From Bacillota bacterium (GTDB lineage Bacteria; Bacillota; Clostridia; Lachnospirales; Cellulosilyticaceae): DNA of 9,780 bases. The stretch spans positions 1 through 9,780 of the forward strand of contig JAEYNQ010000067.1 of NCBI GenBank assembly GCA_023412455.1. Reading direction: 5' to 3'. Position 1 is the stretch's first letter. Every line of letters begins with the position of its first letter. Below, piece after piece: positions 1 through 5,771 of the stretch. The notes beneath the pieces were generated by a model, which ran no database searches, had not been told where the DNA came from, and was given only the letters and a program-made list of their open reading frames with translations. The translations under genes and the position numbers were made by a program.

Positions 1-5
1 TATGT

Positions 6-40
6 ACCTATCCCCACTATCAATTAAGTGATAGATAGGT
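6..40. repeat. Imperfect inverted repeat at the left edge
   Basis: ACCTATC at 6-12 is the reverse complement of GATAGGT at 34-40, and TATC 18-21 can pair with GATA 30-33 inside it. There is no T-run after it, so it is not a canonical terminator. No convincing reading frame covers 1-82: all three forward frames meet stops by position 38. It may belong to the 3' region of a gene lying to the left of the window. Confidence 0.3.
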
Positions 41-82
41 AATAGTGAAGGATATTGCAAAAATCAATACACGTACCACTTA

Positions 83-110
83 AAAGAGGCTGAGAAATCA
101 GTCTTTTTTT
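83..110 (+). terminator. Rho-independent terminator of an upstream gene outside the window
   Basis: AAAGAGGCTGA (83-93) pairs with TCAGTCTTTTT (98-108) around a GAAA loop, with two G-U pairs. Seven T residues (104-110) form the 3' arm and tail. It lies before the promoter at 136-163 and so ends transcription entering from the left. Confidence 0.75.
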
Positions 111-135
111 GTAGTTTATTGAATAATGATTTTAC

Positions 136-163
136 TTGAAAAAATGTAAATAAATGGTAAAAT
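136..163 (+). promoter_or_regulatory. Sigma-A promoter of the membrane-protein gene
   Basis: TTGAAA (136-141) is followed after 16 bp by TAAAAT (158-163). TG at 155-156, one base before the hexamer, makes it an extended -10. Transcription would start near 170. The ribosome binding site AGGTGAGGG (184-192) follows, four bases before the ATG at 196. Confidence 0.6.
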
Positions 164-195
164 TATTTTAATAAAACTACACGAGGTGAGGGAAA

Positions 196-924
196 ATGAT
201 AATAGGTTTATTTATTATTCAGGTACTACTAACACTACTTGTTGTATTGACAACGAAGATGATAGATCATAAATTTCAGGTTATAGAAACCAGCATAGAG
301 CTTTATAATAATGCTAGGGTTTATAAGACTCAGTCTCATATTGAGTTTGTAGATCGTATCATTAAAGCCTATTATAAAATGGAGGACACACTGAAGGATA
401 AGGTAGATTTAGAGTCCTTTTTGGTGACTACCTTGCAAAAAGAAAGCATTGGCTCTTTTTCCTATATGGCTGTAAAGAATCTAGCCACAAAAACTGCTTT
501 TTTAATGTGGGGAGTGGTCTTATTAGAAGTATTAGTCATAAGTGTAGACAAGCTTTCTTTTAATGGTTCTATGATTATACTCACAAGCATAAGTGGGCTT
601 TTAACCATTGGAGTAGAAATTTTTAAGATTATAATGGCAGTCAATGAGAAGCAAGAGCTTATTTTAACACTCATGACCAATTACCTCATTAATATTTTCC
701 CTATAGAAAATGAAAAGAAAGGCAACGAGAACCCAAGACACTCTTTGACTAAACCAGAAGCTGAAGATACTCTAGGACCAGAAATAGAAGATACTCTAGC
801 GGCCGAAACTACAAAGAAGAAGGAGATAAAGACTTCAAAGGCTATCAAAATAACAGAAGGGAAAATAGACAAAGCTAAATTAACAGCTCAAGATATTGCC
901 AAACTCATAAAGATTCTTCAATAA
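196..924 (+). CDS. Unrecognised three-helix membrane protein, ExbB/TolQ-like topology
   Basis: I do not recognise this 242-residue protein by sequence. An N-terminal hydrophobic helix (about residues 2-20) is followed by some 80 mostly polar residues (about 21-100) with many charged positions. Two further helices come at about 101-118 and 125-148, then a hydrophilic tail of about 90 residues. The tail has an acidic near-repeat (EAEDTLGPEIEDTLAAE) and a Lys-rich end (KTSKAIKITEGKIDKAKLTA). One helix, a cytoplasmic loop, two helices and a cytoplasmic tail is the layout of MotA/TolQ/ExbB proton-channel subunits. However, I see no conserved family motif and no ExbD partner next door, so this is only a topology resemblance. 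The start is ATG 196, preceded by AGGTGAGGG. The gene stands alone between terminator 83-110 and the structured element beginning at its stop codon. Real coding gene: confident. Function: unknown. Confidence 0.8.
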   Translation: MIIGLFIIQVLLTLLVVLTTKMIDHKFQVIETSIELYNNARVYKTQSHIEFVDRIIKAYYKMEDTLKDKVDLESFLVTTLQKESIGSFSYMAVKNLATKTAFLMWGVVLLEVLVISVDKLSFNGSMIILTSISGLLTIGVEIFKIIMAVNEKQELILTLMTNYLINIFPIENEKKGNENPRHSLTKPEAEDTLGPEIEDTLAAETTKKKEIKTSKAIKITEGKIDKAKLTAQDIAKLIKILQ

Positions 925-1018
925 AGGCTAGCTCATTCATAGAAGGAGTTTCACTTTTAGGTAAAACCATCGATTGACTTAGAAGGGAACATACGCTATG
1001 GGTGAGAAGAGCCTTTTT
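923..1018 (+). other. Long-range structured RNA element, probable complex terminator
   Basis: AAAGGCT (923-929), which overlaps the stop codon of the preceding gene, pairs with AGCCTTT (1010-1016). Inside it, CTCATTCATAG (932-942) pairs over 11 bp, with two G-U pairs, with CTATGGGTGAG (996-1006). A five-T run follows (1014-1018). The enclosed 53 nt (943-995) include a possible GGT-AAA-ACC mini-hairpin at 960-968. The simplest reading is a branched rho-independent terminator. The large enclosed domain is unusual for one and would also fit a small structured RNA. I matched it to no riboswitch class I know. Confidence 0.5.
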
Positions 1019-1157
1019 CTATTGAGTTTAAGGGCATAAAGGCGAGCTTATAGTATCTAGGGAAACAAGATTTTTTGTGTTACTGATAAAAAAGTGTAAA
1101 TAAATAGCTAAATAAATAGTTTTAATTATATAAATTAATCAAAATAATTATTATCTA
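1019..1157. other. A+T-rich intergenic stretch upstream of the pgi promoter
   Basis: No gene is visible here. It holds TAAATAAATAG twice in near tandem (1097-1107 and 1109-1119), followed by almost pure A/T to the pgi promoter. The 11-mer TGTAAATAAAT at 1095-1105 also occurs at 145-155 and, on the minus strand, at 3995-4005. Confidence 0.4.
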
Positions 1158-1186
1158 TTTAAAAAAAAGTCAAACTGCTTTATAAT
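1158..1186 (+). promoter_or_regulatory. pgi promoter
   Basis: A perfect TATAAT (1181-1186) lies 17 bp after TTTAAA (1158-1163), a weak -35. The upstream DNA is A/T-rich and could act as an UP element. Transcription would start near 1193, giving a leader of about 38 nt. The ribosome binding site AGGAGG (1217-1222) lies 8 nt before the ATG at 1231. Confidence 0.6.
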
Positions 1187-1230
1187 AGTAAAGTTAAAAC
1201 AATAGTGTTGGATTATAGGAGGATGTAGTA

Positions 1231-2577
1231 ATGAGTAAAATCACAGTTGACTACTCTAAAACAGGAGTGCAACCTTATGAAGTAGAGTTCTTAGAGACAC
1301 AAGTAGAACGTGCACACAACATGTTACATAACAAGACAGGCGCAGGGAATGACTTTTTAGGCTGGATTGATTTACCAGTCGCTTATGATAAAGAAGAATT
1401 TAGTAAAATTAATGCAGCAGCTGAGAGAATTCAAAAGAATTCAGATGTTTTAATTGTCATTGGCATTGGTGGTTCTTATCTTGGAGCAAGAGCTTGTATA
1501 GATGCTCTCAGTCACACTTTTTACAATGGTTTAAGTAAAGAGCAAAGAAAAACACCAGAGATTTATTATGCAGGAAATAATATTTCAGGAAGATATCTTA
1601 AAAACTTATTAGATGTATGTGAAGGCAAGGATGTCAGTGTGAATGTTATTTCTAAATCAGGGACCACAACAGAGCCAGCTATTGCTTTCCGTGTATTTAA
1701 GAAATTCATGGAAGATAAGTATGGTAAAGAAGGAGCGAAAGATAGGATCTTTGCAACAACAGATCAAGCAAGAGGGGCCCTTCTTACCTTGGCTCAAGAA
1801 GAAGGCTATGAAACCTTTGTGATTCCAGATGATGTAGGAGGCCGTTTTTCTGTACTGACAGCTGTAGGTCTTCTCCCTATTGCTGTAGCAGGTATTAATA
1901 TCCATGATTTAATGGAGGGAGCTGCAGCAGCCAGAGAAGAATATCAAGTAGCCGATGTACAAAACAATGAATGCTATAAATATGCAGCTGTACGTAATGC
2001 TCTTTTAAGAAAAGGAAAGACAACAGAAATCGTTGTAAACTACGAGCCTACTATGCAATACTTTGGAGAGTGGTGGAAACAGCTTTATGGAGAAAGTGAA
2101 GGAAAAGATAATAAAGGCATTTACCCTTCATCTGTTAACTTCTCAACAGACCTTCATTCCTTGGGACAATATATCCAAGAAGGTCAACGTATTATGTTTG
2201 AGACAGTACTTAATATTGAAACCCCAAGTATAGATGTGACCCTTGAAGAGGAACCTGTGGACTTAGATGGACTGAATTACTTAGCAGGAAAACCAATGGA
2301 TTTTGTGAATAAAAAAGCTTTTGAAGGAACACTTCTGGCTCATGTAGATGGAGGTGTACCTAACATTGTTATTAATATTCCAGAAATGAATGCCTATAAT
2401 ATGGGGAAATTGATTTATTTCTTTGAAAAAGCCTGCGGTATAAGTGGTTATTTATTAGGTGTGAATCCTTTTGATCAACCAGGTGTAGAAGAGTATAAAA
2501 AGAATATGTTTGCCCTCTTAGGTAAAAAAGGTTACGAAACTTTAAAAGAAACACTTTTAAAAAGAATAAAGGGTTAG
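1231..2577 (+). CDS. pgi: Glucose-6-phosphate isomerase (phosphoglucose isomerase)
   Basis: This cytosolic enzyme interconverts glucose 6-phosphate and fructose 6-phosphate, linking glycolysis with glycogen and cell-wall precursor synthesis. At 448 residues it has the length of the short Firmicute PGI type. Visible motifs are the first SIS fold (VIGIGGSYLGARA, 76-88), the sugar-phosphate loop SKSGTTTE (141-148), PGI signature 1 (DDVGGRFSVLTAVG, 200-213) and PGI signature 2 (GYLLGVNPFDQPGVEEYKK, 406-424). By alignment with characterised PGIs, the catalytic base is Glu288 in GESEGK, the ring-opening His is His309 in DLHS, and the active-site Lys is Lys423. All are present, so the enzyme should be active. 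The start ATG has a perfect AGGAGG 8 nt upstream. The gene is monocistronic, with its own promoter and a strong terminator at 2650-2700. Confidence 0.97.
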   Translation: MSKITVDYSKTGVQPYEVEFLETQVERAHNMLHNKTGAGNDFLGWIDLPVAYDKEEFSKINAAAERIQKNSDVLIVIGIGGSYLGARACIDALSHTFYNGLSKEQRKTPEIYYAGNNISGRYLKNLLDVCEGKDVSVNVISKSGTTTEPAIAFRVFKKFMEDKYGKEGAKDRIFATTDQARGALLTLAQEEGYETFVIPDDVGGRFSVLTAVGLLPIAVAGINIHDLMEGAAAAREEYQVADVQNNECYKYAAVRNALLRKGKTTEIVVNYEPTMQYFGEWWKQLYGESEGKDNKGIYPSSVNFSTDLHSLGQYIQEGQRIMFETVLNIETPSIDVTLEEEPVDLDGLNYLAGKPMDFVNKKAFEGTLLAHVDGGVPNIVINIPEMNAYNMGKLIYFFEKACGISGYLLGVNPFDQPGVEEYKKNMFALLGKKGYETLKETLLKRIKG

Positions 2578-2649
2578 TAAAGAGTAGATCGAAGAATAGC
2601 GTATATTAAAGATAGTGAAAATTTAAAATAGCGAATATAAGAAGAGTAG

Positions 2650-2700
2650 AAAAGGTGTAACGACTATGGACTTAAACGAAATAGTCGGTACACCTTTTTT
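2650..2700 (+). terminator. Strong rho-independent terminator of pgi
   Basis: The arms 2650-2667 and 2681-2698 pair over 18 positions with a single mismatch (A2660/G2688). The loop is 13 nt and six T residues lie at 2695-2700. The A-run at 2650-2653 makes it potentially active on the other strand too. Confidence 0.9.
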
Positions 2701-2728
2701 CCGTACTCCTTTTATAGAAAAATGATTT

Positions 2729-2763
2729 TTGACACATACGCGTTAAAGAACTTATGCTATAAT
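2729..2763 (+). promoter_or_regulatory. niaR promoter, extended -10, with possible operator dyad
   Basis: TATAAT (2758-2763) is preceded by TG at 2755-2756, a perfect extended -10. A perfect TTGACA (2729-2734) lies 23 bp away, too far for a normal -35. The correctly spaced hexamer at 2735-2740 (CATACG) is poor. TTGACAC (2729-2735) and GCGTTAA (2740-2746) form an imperfect 5/7 dyad that could be an operator. NiaR autoregulation is a guess. Confidence 0.55.
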
Positions 2764-2793
2764 AGAGAATGAAGGTATAAAGGAGGAGATTCT

Positions 2794-3315
2794 ATGGAGG
2801 GTGAAAAGAGACGGGAACACTTATTGAGCCTACTCAAGGAAGGTGTTTTACCAATTAGTGGAGCACTCCTTGCTAGGAACTTTGAAGTAAGTAGGCAAGT
2901 TATTGTTCAGGACATCGCCTTATTAAGAGCACAAGGTTATGATATTGTGGCAACAGCCCGAGGCTATATTTTAAATAAAGAAGCAGCTACTGTCAAAAAG
3001 AGAGTACTGGCAGTTAAACATGGACAGGAACAGTTAGAAGATGAGCTAAATACCATTGTTGATAATGGGGGGACAGTACGTGATGTCATTGTTATACACC
3101 CTGTCTATGGTGAATTAATAGCAGGTCTTTTCTTAAAAACAAGACGGGAAATTAAGCAGTTTGTAGAAAAAGTAAATAGTACCAGTGCAAGCCCTCTTAT
3201 GCAACTAACAAAGGGGGAGCATATGCATACAATAGAAGCAGCTACAGAGGAAGAATTAGATATTATTGAGCAAGAATTAATGCATAAAGGTTATATAAAA
3301 AGTGCTACTCCATAA
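2794..3315 (+). CDS. niaR: Nicotinate-responsive repressor of NAD biosynthesis, NiaR (YrxA) family
   Basis: This is a cytosolic DNA-binding repressor that, in this family, uses nicotinic acid as co-repressor for NAD synthesis and niacin uptake genes. Residues 1-60 form an HTH_11 winged helix (the recognition region includes VSRQVIVQDIALLR, then RGYIL). Residues about 70-170 form the 3H domain, named for its conserved histidines. His76 (VKHGQ), His102 (IHPVYGEL) and His143/His145 (EHMHTIEA) are all present. His76, Glu84, His143 and His145 fit the metal-site spacing I recall from the Thermotoga homologue TM1602. The length of 173 residues is typical. AAGGAGG at 2780-2786 sits 7 nt before the ATG. 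No nad, niaP or pnuC gene is in the window, so its targets must lie elsewhere. It converges on yyaC; the two stop codons are 17 bp apart. Confidence 0.92.
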   Translation: MEGEKRREHLLSLLKEGVLPISGALLARNFEVSRQVIVQDIALLRAQGYDIVATARGYILNKEAATVKKRVLAVKHGQEQLEDELNTIVDNGGTVRDVIVIHPVYGELIAGLFLKTRREIKQFVEKVNSTSASPLMQLTKGEHMHTIEAATEEELDIIEQELMHKGYIKSATP

Positions 3316-3333
3316 AAGGAAGTAGCACTTTTT
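3297..3333. terminator. Shared bidirectional terminator of niaR and yyaC
   Basis: AAAAAGTGCTACT (3297-3309) and AGTAGCACTTTTT (3321-3333) pair over 13 bp around an 11-nt loop. T3329-3334 serve niaR on the plus strand, and A3297-3301 give a T5 run for yyaC on the minus strand. The hairpin spans the niaR stop codon (3313-3315) and touches the yyaC stop (3333-3335). Confidence 0.9.
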
Positions 3334-3920
3334 TAGTGAACTGTATTATTTTTATAGTAGCGCCATAAACAATGTTTAAGTCCCATAGCAATACTATCAG
3401 CCATTTTCATAACAAGAGAAAGACGTGTGTTTTGTAAGACAACCATATTCATCATGCTACTAAAATTGACAATACCTGTAATATGAATATGGCCAATAGG
3501 AGGTAAGTCCTTTTTAACACCAGCCCCAGGATAAATGGCTCCTTCACCGATAGTTACACAACCAATATTTGTACTAGCTCCTAAACAAGCATCAATAGCA
3601 ATAACCAATGCAGTGGGATGTTTGGCTTGAATAAGCTGTATCGTTTCTTCTAAATTTTTGGCGTGAACAGGTTCATCCAGTGTACCGTAGCAATTTACTT
3701 TTTCATAGTTGAGAGGAGGGAGCTTATACCCAACTAGGGGACCTAAACTATCACCAGTGGCACGATCTGTACCAATGCAAACAATAACCAACTCGTGATT
3801 ATGATAAGGAAGTAATGCTTCTAAGTAGGGTTCCAGTTGATTGCAAAAGAGAGAGAGATAGTTTTCGCTTTCGATATTAATATAGAGGGGAGAGGCCTTT
3901 GTACTCACTTCTGTATACAT
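3333..3920 (-). CDS. yyaC: Sporulation protein, YyaC family (HybD/GPR-like peptidase fold)
   Basis: YyaC proteins are related in fold to hydrogenase-maturation (HybD) and germination (GPR) proteases and occur in endospore formers. Their exact substrate is not established. The 195-residue product shows the family landmarks in order. These are GTDRATGDSLGP (50-61, with Asp57), HAKNLEE (86-92), VIAIDACLGAS (106-116, with Asp110), PGAGVKKDLPPIG (131-143) and HIHITGIVNF (144-153). The N-terminal 45 residues are less conserved and there is no signal peptide. ATG 3920 has GGTGAT (3927-3932) six nt upstream on the minus strand. The gene is alone on the minus strand and ends in the terminator shared with niaR. 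A forespore-sigma-like -10 lies about 30 bp upstream of the start, consistent with expression during sporulation. Confidence 0.9.
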   Translation of the reverse strand: MYTEVSTKASPLYINIESENYLSLFCNQLEPYLEALLPYHNHELVIVCIGTDRATGDSLGPLVGYKLPPLNYEKVNCYGTLDEPVHAKNLEETIQLIQAKHPTALVIAIDACLGASTNIGCVTIGEGAIYPGAGVKKDLPPIGHIHITGIVNFSSMMNMVVLQNTRLSLVMKMADSIAMGLKHCLWRYYKNNTVH

Positions 3921-3950
3921 ATTTTTATCACCACTTTCAGTATCTCTCTA

Positions 3951-3981
3951 TAGTTTGCCAGTTTTTAGGATATTTATTTAC
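3951..3981 (-). promoter_or_regulatory. Candidate forespore sigma (F/G) promoter of yyaC
   Basis: Read on the minus strand, GGCAAACTA (3959 down to 3951) fits the sigma-F -10 pattern GGnnAnHTR at every defined position. The -35 is weaker: GTAAA (3981 down to 3977) matches GYWTA at 4 of 5 positions with 17 bp spacing, one more than usual. The start site would be near 3944, giving a leader of about 24 nt. The consensus is recalled, not searched. Confidence 0.4.
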
Positions 3982-4169
3982 TTTTAGTTATGGAATTTAT
4001 TTACAAATAGTATTTTAGAGAAAGAATGCTGCATTTAGTAACAAAAGCTGATAAGTAAAAGCGTAAGACTCTGACAAAATCTGAAGGGATAGAAAAAATA
4101 ATAGGGAGAAATTCCAAAAAACAAAGATAAAAAAAATGGACACCTCGACAATAAAGATTAAATTATATC

Positions 4170-4198
4170 TTTAAGTTGTAGTAGTATACTTGTAAAAT
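4170..4198 (+). promoter_or_regulatory. Possible promoter of the MPN-LysM gene
   Basis: TTTAAG (4170-4175), a 17-bp spacer and TAAAAT (4193-4198) would start transcription near 4205, about 19 nt before ATG 4224. TATACT at 4185-4190 is an overlapping alternative -10. Neither has a good -35, and a sporulation sigma factor cannot be excluded. Confidence 0.3.
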
Positions 4199-4223
4199 TG
4201 GATAAAAATGGAAGGTGATAAAA

Positions 4224-5633
4224 ATGGGAAAAGTATACTACAGGCCAAATAAGAATAAAAAAGAAGATAGGGATAAGACAGCTTGGGTGGGGAAGGAAAA
4301 TACAGGGCTTAATCAAGAGGAAAAAAAGGAACTCCTGGGATTGGTGGATAATGAAGTAGGTGGGGATATTCTTTCGTTTGAATTACTATCTAAGGAAGAA
4401 CCGATACAAGAAGCTAAGCGAGAAATTCATTTAGACAATGTAAGAGCTATAGGGAATGTCCTATGTGATTATCATATCTATGTAGAAGATTATGTCTATA
4501 CCTATCTTTATCAGTACGCCCAGATGGATTTAAGTAAAGAGAGTGCAGCTGTTTTTGTAGGAAAGGTTTTGGAAGAAAGCAAGGAAGTGATTATAACGGG
4601 TATTATCCCACTCATAGAAGGAAGACAAGGGGAAGAAAGAGAATGGCTAGGGCGAGAAGCACTAGAGAAGGCAGAGGAAGAAAGGGTAACTTATTTTGAA
4701 AATCAGGAAATGATTGGTTGGATGCATATGCAGCCAGGATATGGGACCATGCTTACCATGAAAGAGCTAAGAGAACATCGCAGTGTTTTTGGCGAGGTAG
4801 GAAAAGTATTTATGCTTCTTGACCCTATTAATAAAATAGAAACCTTCTTTGCTCAAGAAGAGGGTGAACTCCTAGAACAAAGTGGTTATTATATGTATTA
4901 CCAGAGGAATGAAGCCATGCAACACTATATGTTAGAGCATCCCTTTAAACCTAAAGAGGGCATTGAAACAGAAGATACAGTCGTCAAGCAGTTTAGAGAA
5001 ATAGGGAAGGCCCGTAAGAAGGAGTATCTGCAACGTAAAAATTTAAATATGACAGTAGTGGCAACAAGCCTCTTACTAATTGCTGTAACGGCAGTTATTG
5101 TAAAAATGAATGATTCAAAAAGTATAACCCCTACCTTTAATACAGATGTAGAGCAAATTAAAGTGAAGGGGGAACAGAAAGGAAGTAAGGAGATAGGGGA
5201 CACAGAAGCTGTTGAATTTACCATTAATCCAGTGGAAAAACAAGCTAATGGAGTTCAGGTCAATATGGAAGGTCTTATACCTATGCAAGAAGGAGATGTA
5301 GCTCAGAAGCATGCTCCTGAGGAAGTAAAGAAGCCACTTCCTCAAGAAGTAGGTGAAGGGAAAGTAAAAGAGCCAGAACAAGCCATTCTAGAGGAAACTA
5401 AGGAGTCTGAAGAAGTAACTGAAAAAGCAACTGAGAAAGCAACTGAAAAAGCAACTGAAGAAGGAGCTGAAGAAGACTATGAGGTTTATGTTATAAAAGA
5501 AGGGGACACATTGGCTAATATTGTCTATGATAAATATGGTAATAGTAGTCGGGTAAAAGAGGTCATAGCACTTAATCATTTAAGTGATACAAACCTTATA
5601 AAAATAGGTCAAGAGTTAAAATTACCAAAATAA
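4224..5633 (+). CDS. Membrane-anchored protein with degenerate JAMM/MPN-like domain and C-terminal LysM
   Basis: The start is ATG 4224. AAGGTG (4212-4217) is its Shine-Dalgarno, six nt away, and the in-frame GTG at 4215 lies inside that site. The product has 469 residues. Residues about 72-227 look like an MPN (Mov34/JAMM) fold: VFVGKVLEE, then ENQEMIGWMHMQPGYG (160-175), LTMKELREH and FMLLDP, in the same order and spacing as Rpn11-type proteins. The metalloprotease motif HxHPx6SxxD reads His168-x-Gln170-Pro171-x6-Thr178-x-x-Glu181, and the catalytic Glu is Val110, so it is probably inactive. A basic segment (KARKKEYLQRK) precedes one helix (about 275-294), predicting a cytoplasmic N-terminus. 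An acidic linker with TEKA repeats leads to an outside LysM (419-469: VIKEGDTLANIVYDKYG) expected to bind peptidoglycan. Role unknown; an envelope or sporulation scaffold is an inference. Confidence 0.85.
   Translation: MGKVYYRPNKNKKEDRDKTAWVGKENTGLNQEEKKELLGLVDNEVGGDILSFELLSKEEPIQEAKREIHLDNVRAIGNVLCDYHIYVEDYVYTYLYQYAQMDLSKESAAVFVGKVLEESKEVIITGIIPLIEGRQGEEREWLGREALEKAEEERVTYFENQEMIGWMHMQPGYGTMLTMKELREHRSVFGEVGKVFMLLDPINKIETFFAQEEGELLEQSGYYMYYQRNEAMQHYMLEHPFKPKEGIETEDTVVKQFREIGKARKKEYLQRKNLNMTVVATSLLLIAVTAVIVKMNDSKSITPTFNTDVEQIKVKGEQKGSKEIGDTEAVEFTINPVEKQANGVQVNMEGLIPMQEGDVAQKHAPEEVKKPLPQEVGEGKVKEPEQAILEETKESEEVTEKATEKATEKATEEGAEEDYEVYVIKEGDTLANIVYDKYGNSSRVKEVIALNHLSDTNLIKIGQELKLPK
5418..5465 (+). 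repeat. In-frame 12-bp tandem repeat (T-E-K-A units)
   Basis: ACTGAAAAAGCA (5418-5429), ACTGAGAAAGCA (5430-5441) and ACTGAAAAAGCA (5442-5453) are followed by a diverged ACTGAAGAAGGA (5454-5465). It encodes three TEKA tetrapeptides plus TEEG in the linker before the LysM domain. Copy number may vary between strains by slippage without breaking the frame. Confidence 0.85.
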
Positions 5634-5654
5634 TAAGTGGTTTTAAAGGCCTAT

Positions 5655-5686
5655 AATAGTCAAATGAGGTCATAATTACTATTTTT
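5655..5686 (+). terminator. Weak candidate terminator after the MPN-LysM gene
   Basis: AATAGT (5655-5660) pairs with ACTATT (5678-5683), an inner ATG/CAT (5664-5666 and 5671-5673) closes over AGGT, and five T follow (5682-5686). The stem is A/T-rich and interrupted, so some read-through into glgA is likely. Confidence 0.4.
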
Positions 5687-5696
5687 AAATTTAAGC

Positions 5697-5726
5697 TGTA
5701 CAAATAATAAAGGATAAGTGTATTAT
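5697..5726 (+). promoter_or_regulatory. Possible glgA promoter
   Basis: TGTACA (5697-5702), 18 bp, then TATTAT (5721-5726); four of six -35 positions match. Transcription would start near 5733, about 39 nt before the GTG start. Confidence 0.35.
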
Positions 5727-5771
5727 AGAATAAAGAAATGACCTTATTGTATGAGTACAGGAGGAATGATT

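Larger units (their letters stand above)
3921..4223. other. Divergent intergenic region between yyaC and the MPN-LysM gene
   Basis: No gene is visible in these 303 bp. On the minus side lie the yyaC ribosome binding site, the sigma-F-like -10 and two copies of GTAAATAAAT (3972-3981 and 3995-4004, 23 bp apart). The central part (about 4010-4150) shows no strong repeat, hairpin or conserved frame. On the plus side, the promoter of the next gene is ambiguous: TAAAAT (4193-4198) with TTTAAG (4170-4175) at 17 bp, or TATACT (4185-4190) with a poor -35. Both genes use nearly the same start context, GGTGATAAAAAT(AT)G. Confidence 0.5.

Noticed and set aside
1..82. C-terminal end of an upstream gene
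   Set aside because: All forward frames stop early (25-27, 29-31, 36-38) and the few residues before them cannot be assigned to any family.
462..872. Two minus-strand frames inside the membrane-protein gene
   Set aside because: They are shadows of the plus-strand gene, which has a promoter, a ribosome binding site and a coherent membrane topology.
943..995. Possible riboswitch core (GGTAAAACC similar to the c-di-GMP-I GGCAAACC)
   Set aside because: The rest of the c-di-GMP-I consensus, including the conserved second half of the aptamer, is missing.
998..1039. 13-codon ORF (MGEKSLFLLSLRA) with GAAGG upstream
   Set aside because: It is very short, its start codon is buried in the 932-1006 stem and it crosses the terminator T-run.
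1657..1905. 82-codon minus-strand frame inside pgi
   Set aside because: It lies wholly within conserved PGI coding sequence, with no ribosome binding site or recognisable product.
5667..5744. AGGTCAT (5667-5673) and ATGACCT (5738-5744) as an attenuator upstream of glgA
   Set aside because: It is only seven base pairs over a 64-nt gap, with no T-run or alternative structure. This is expected by chance.
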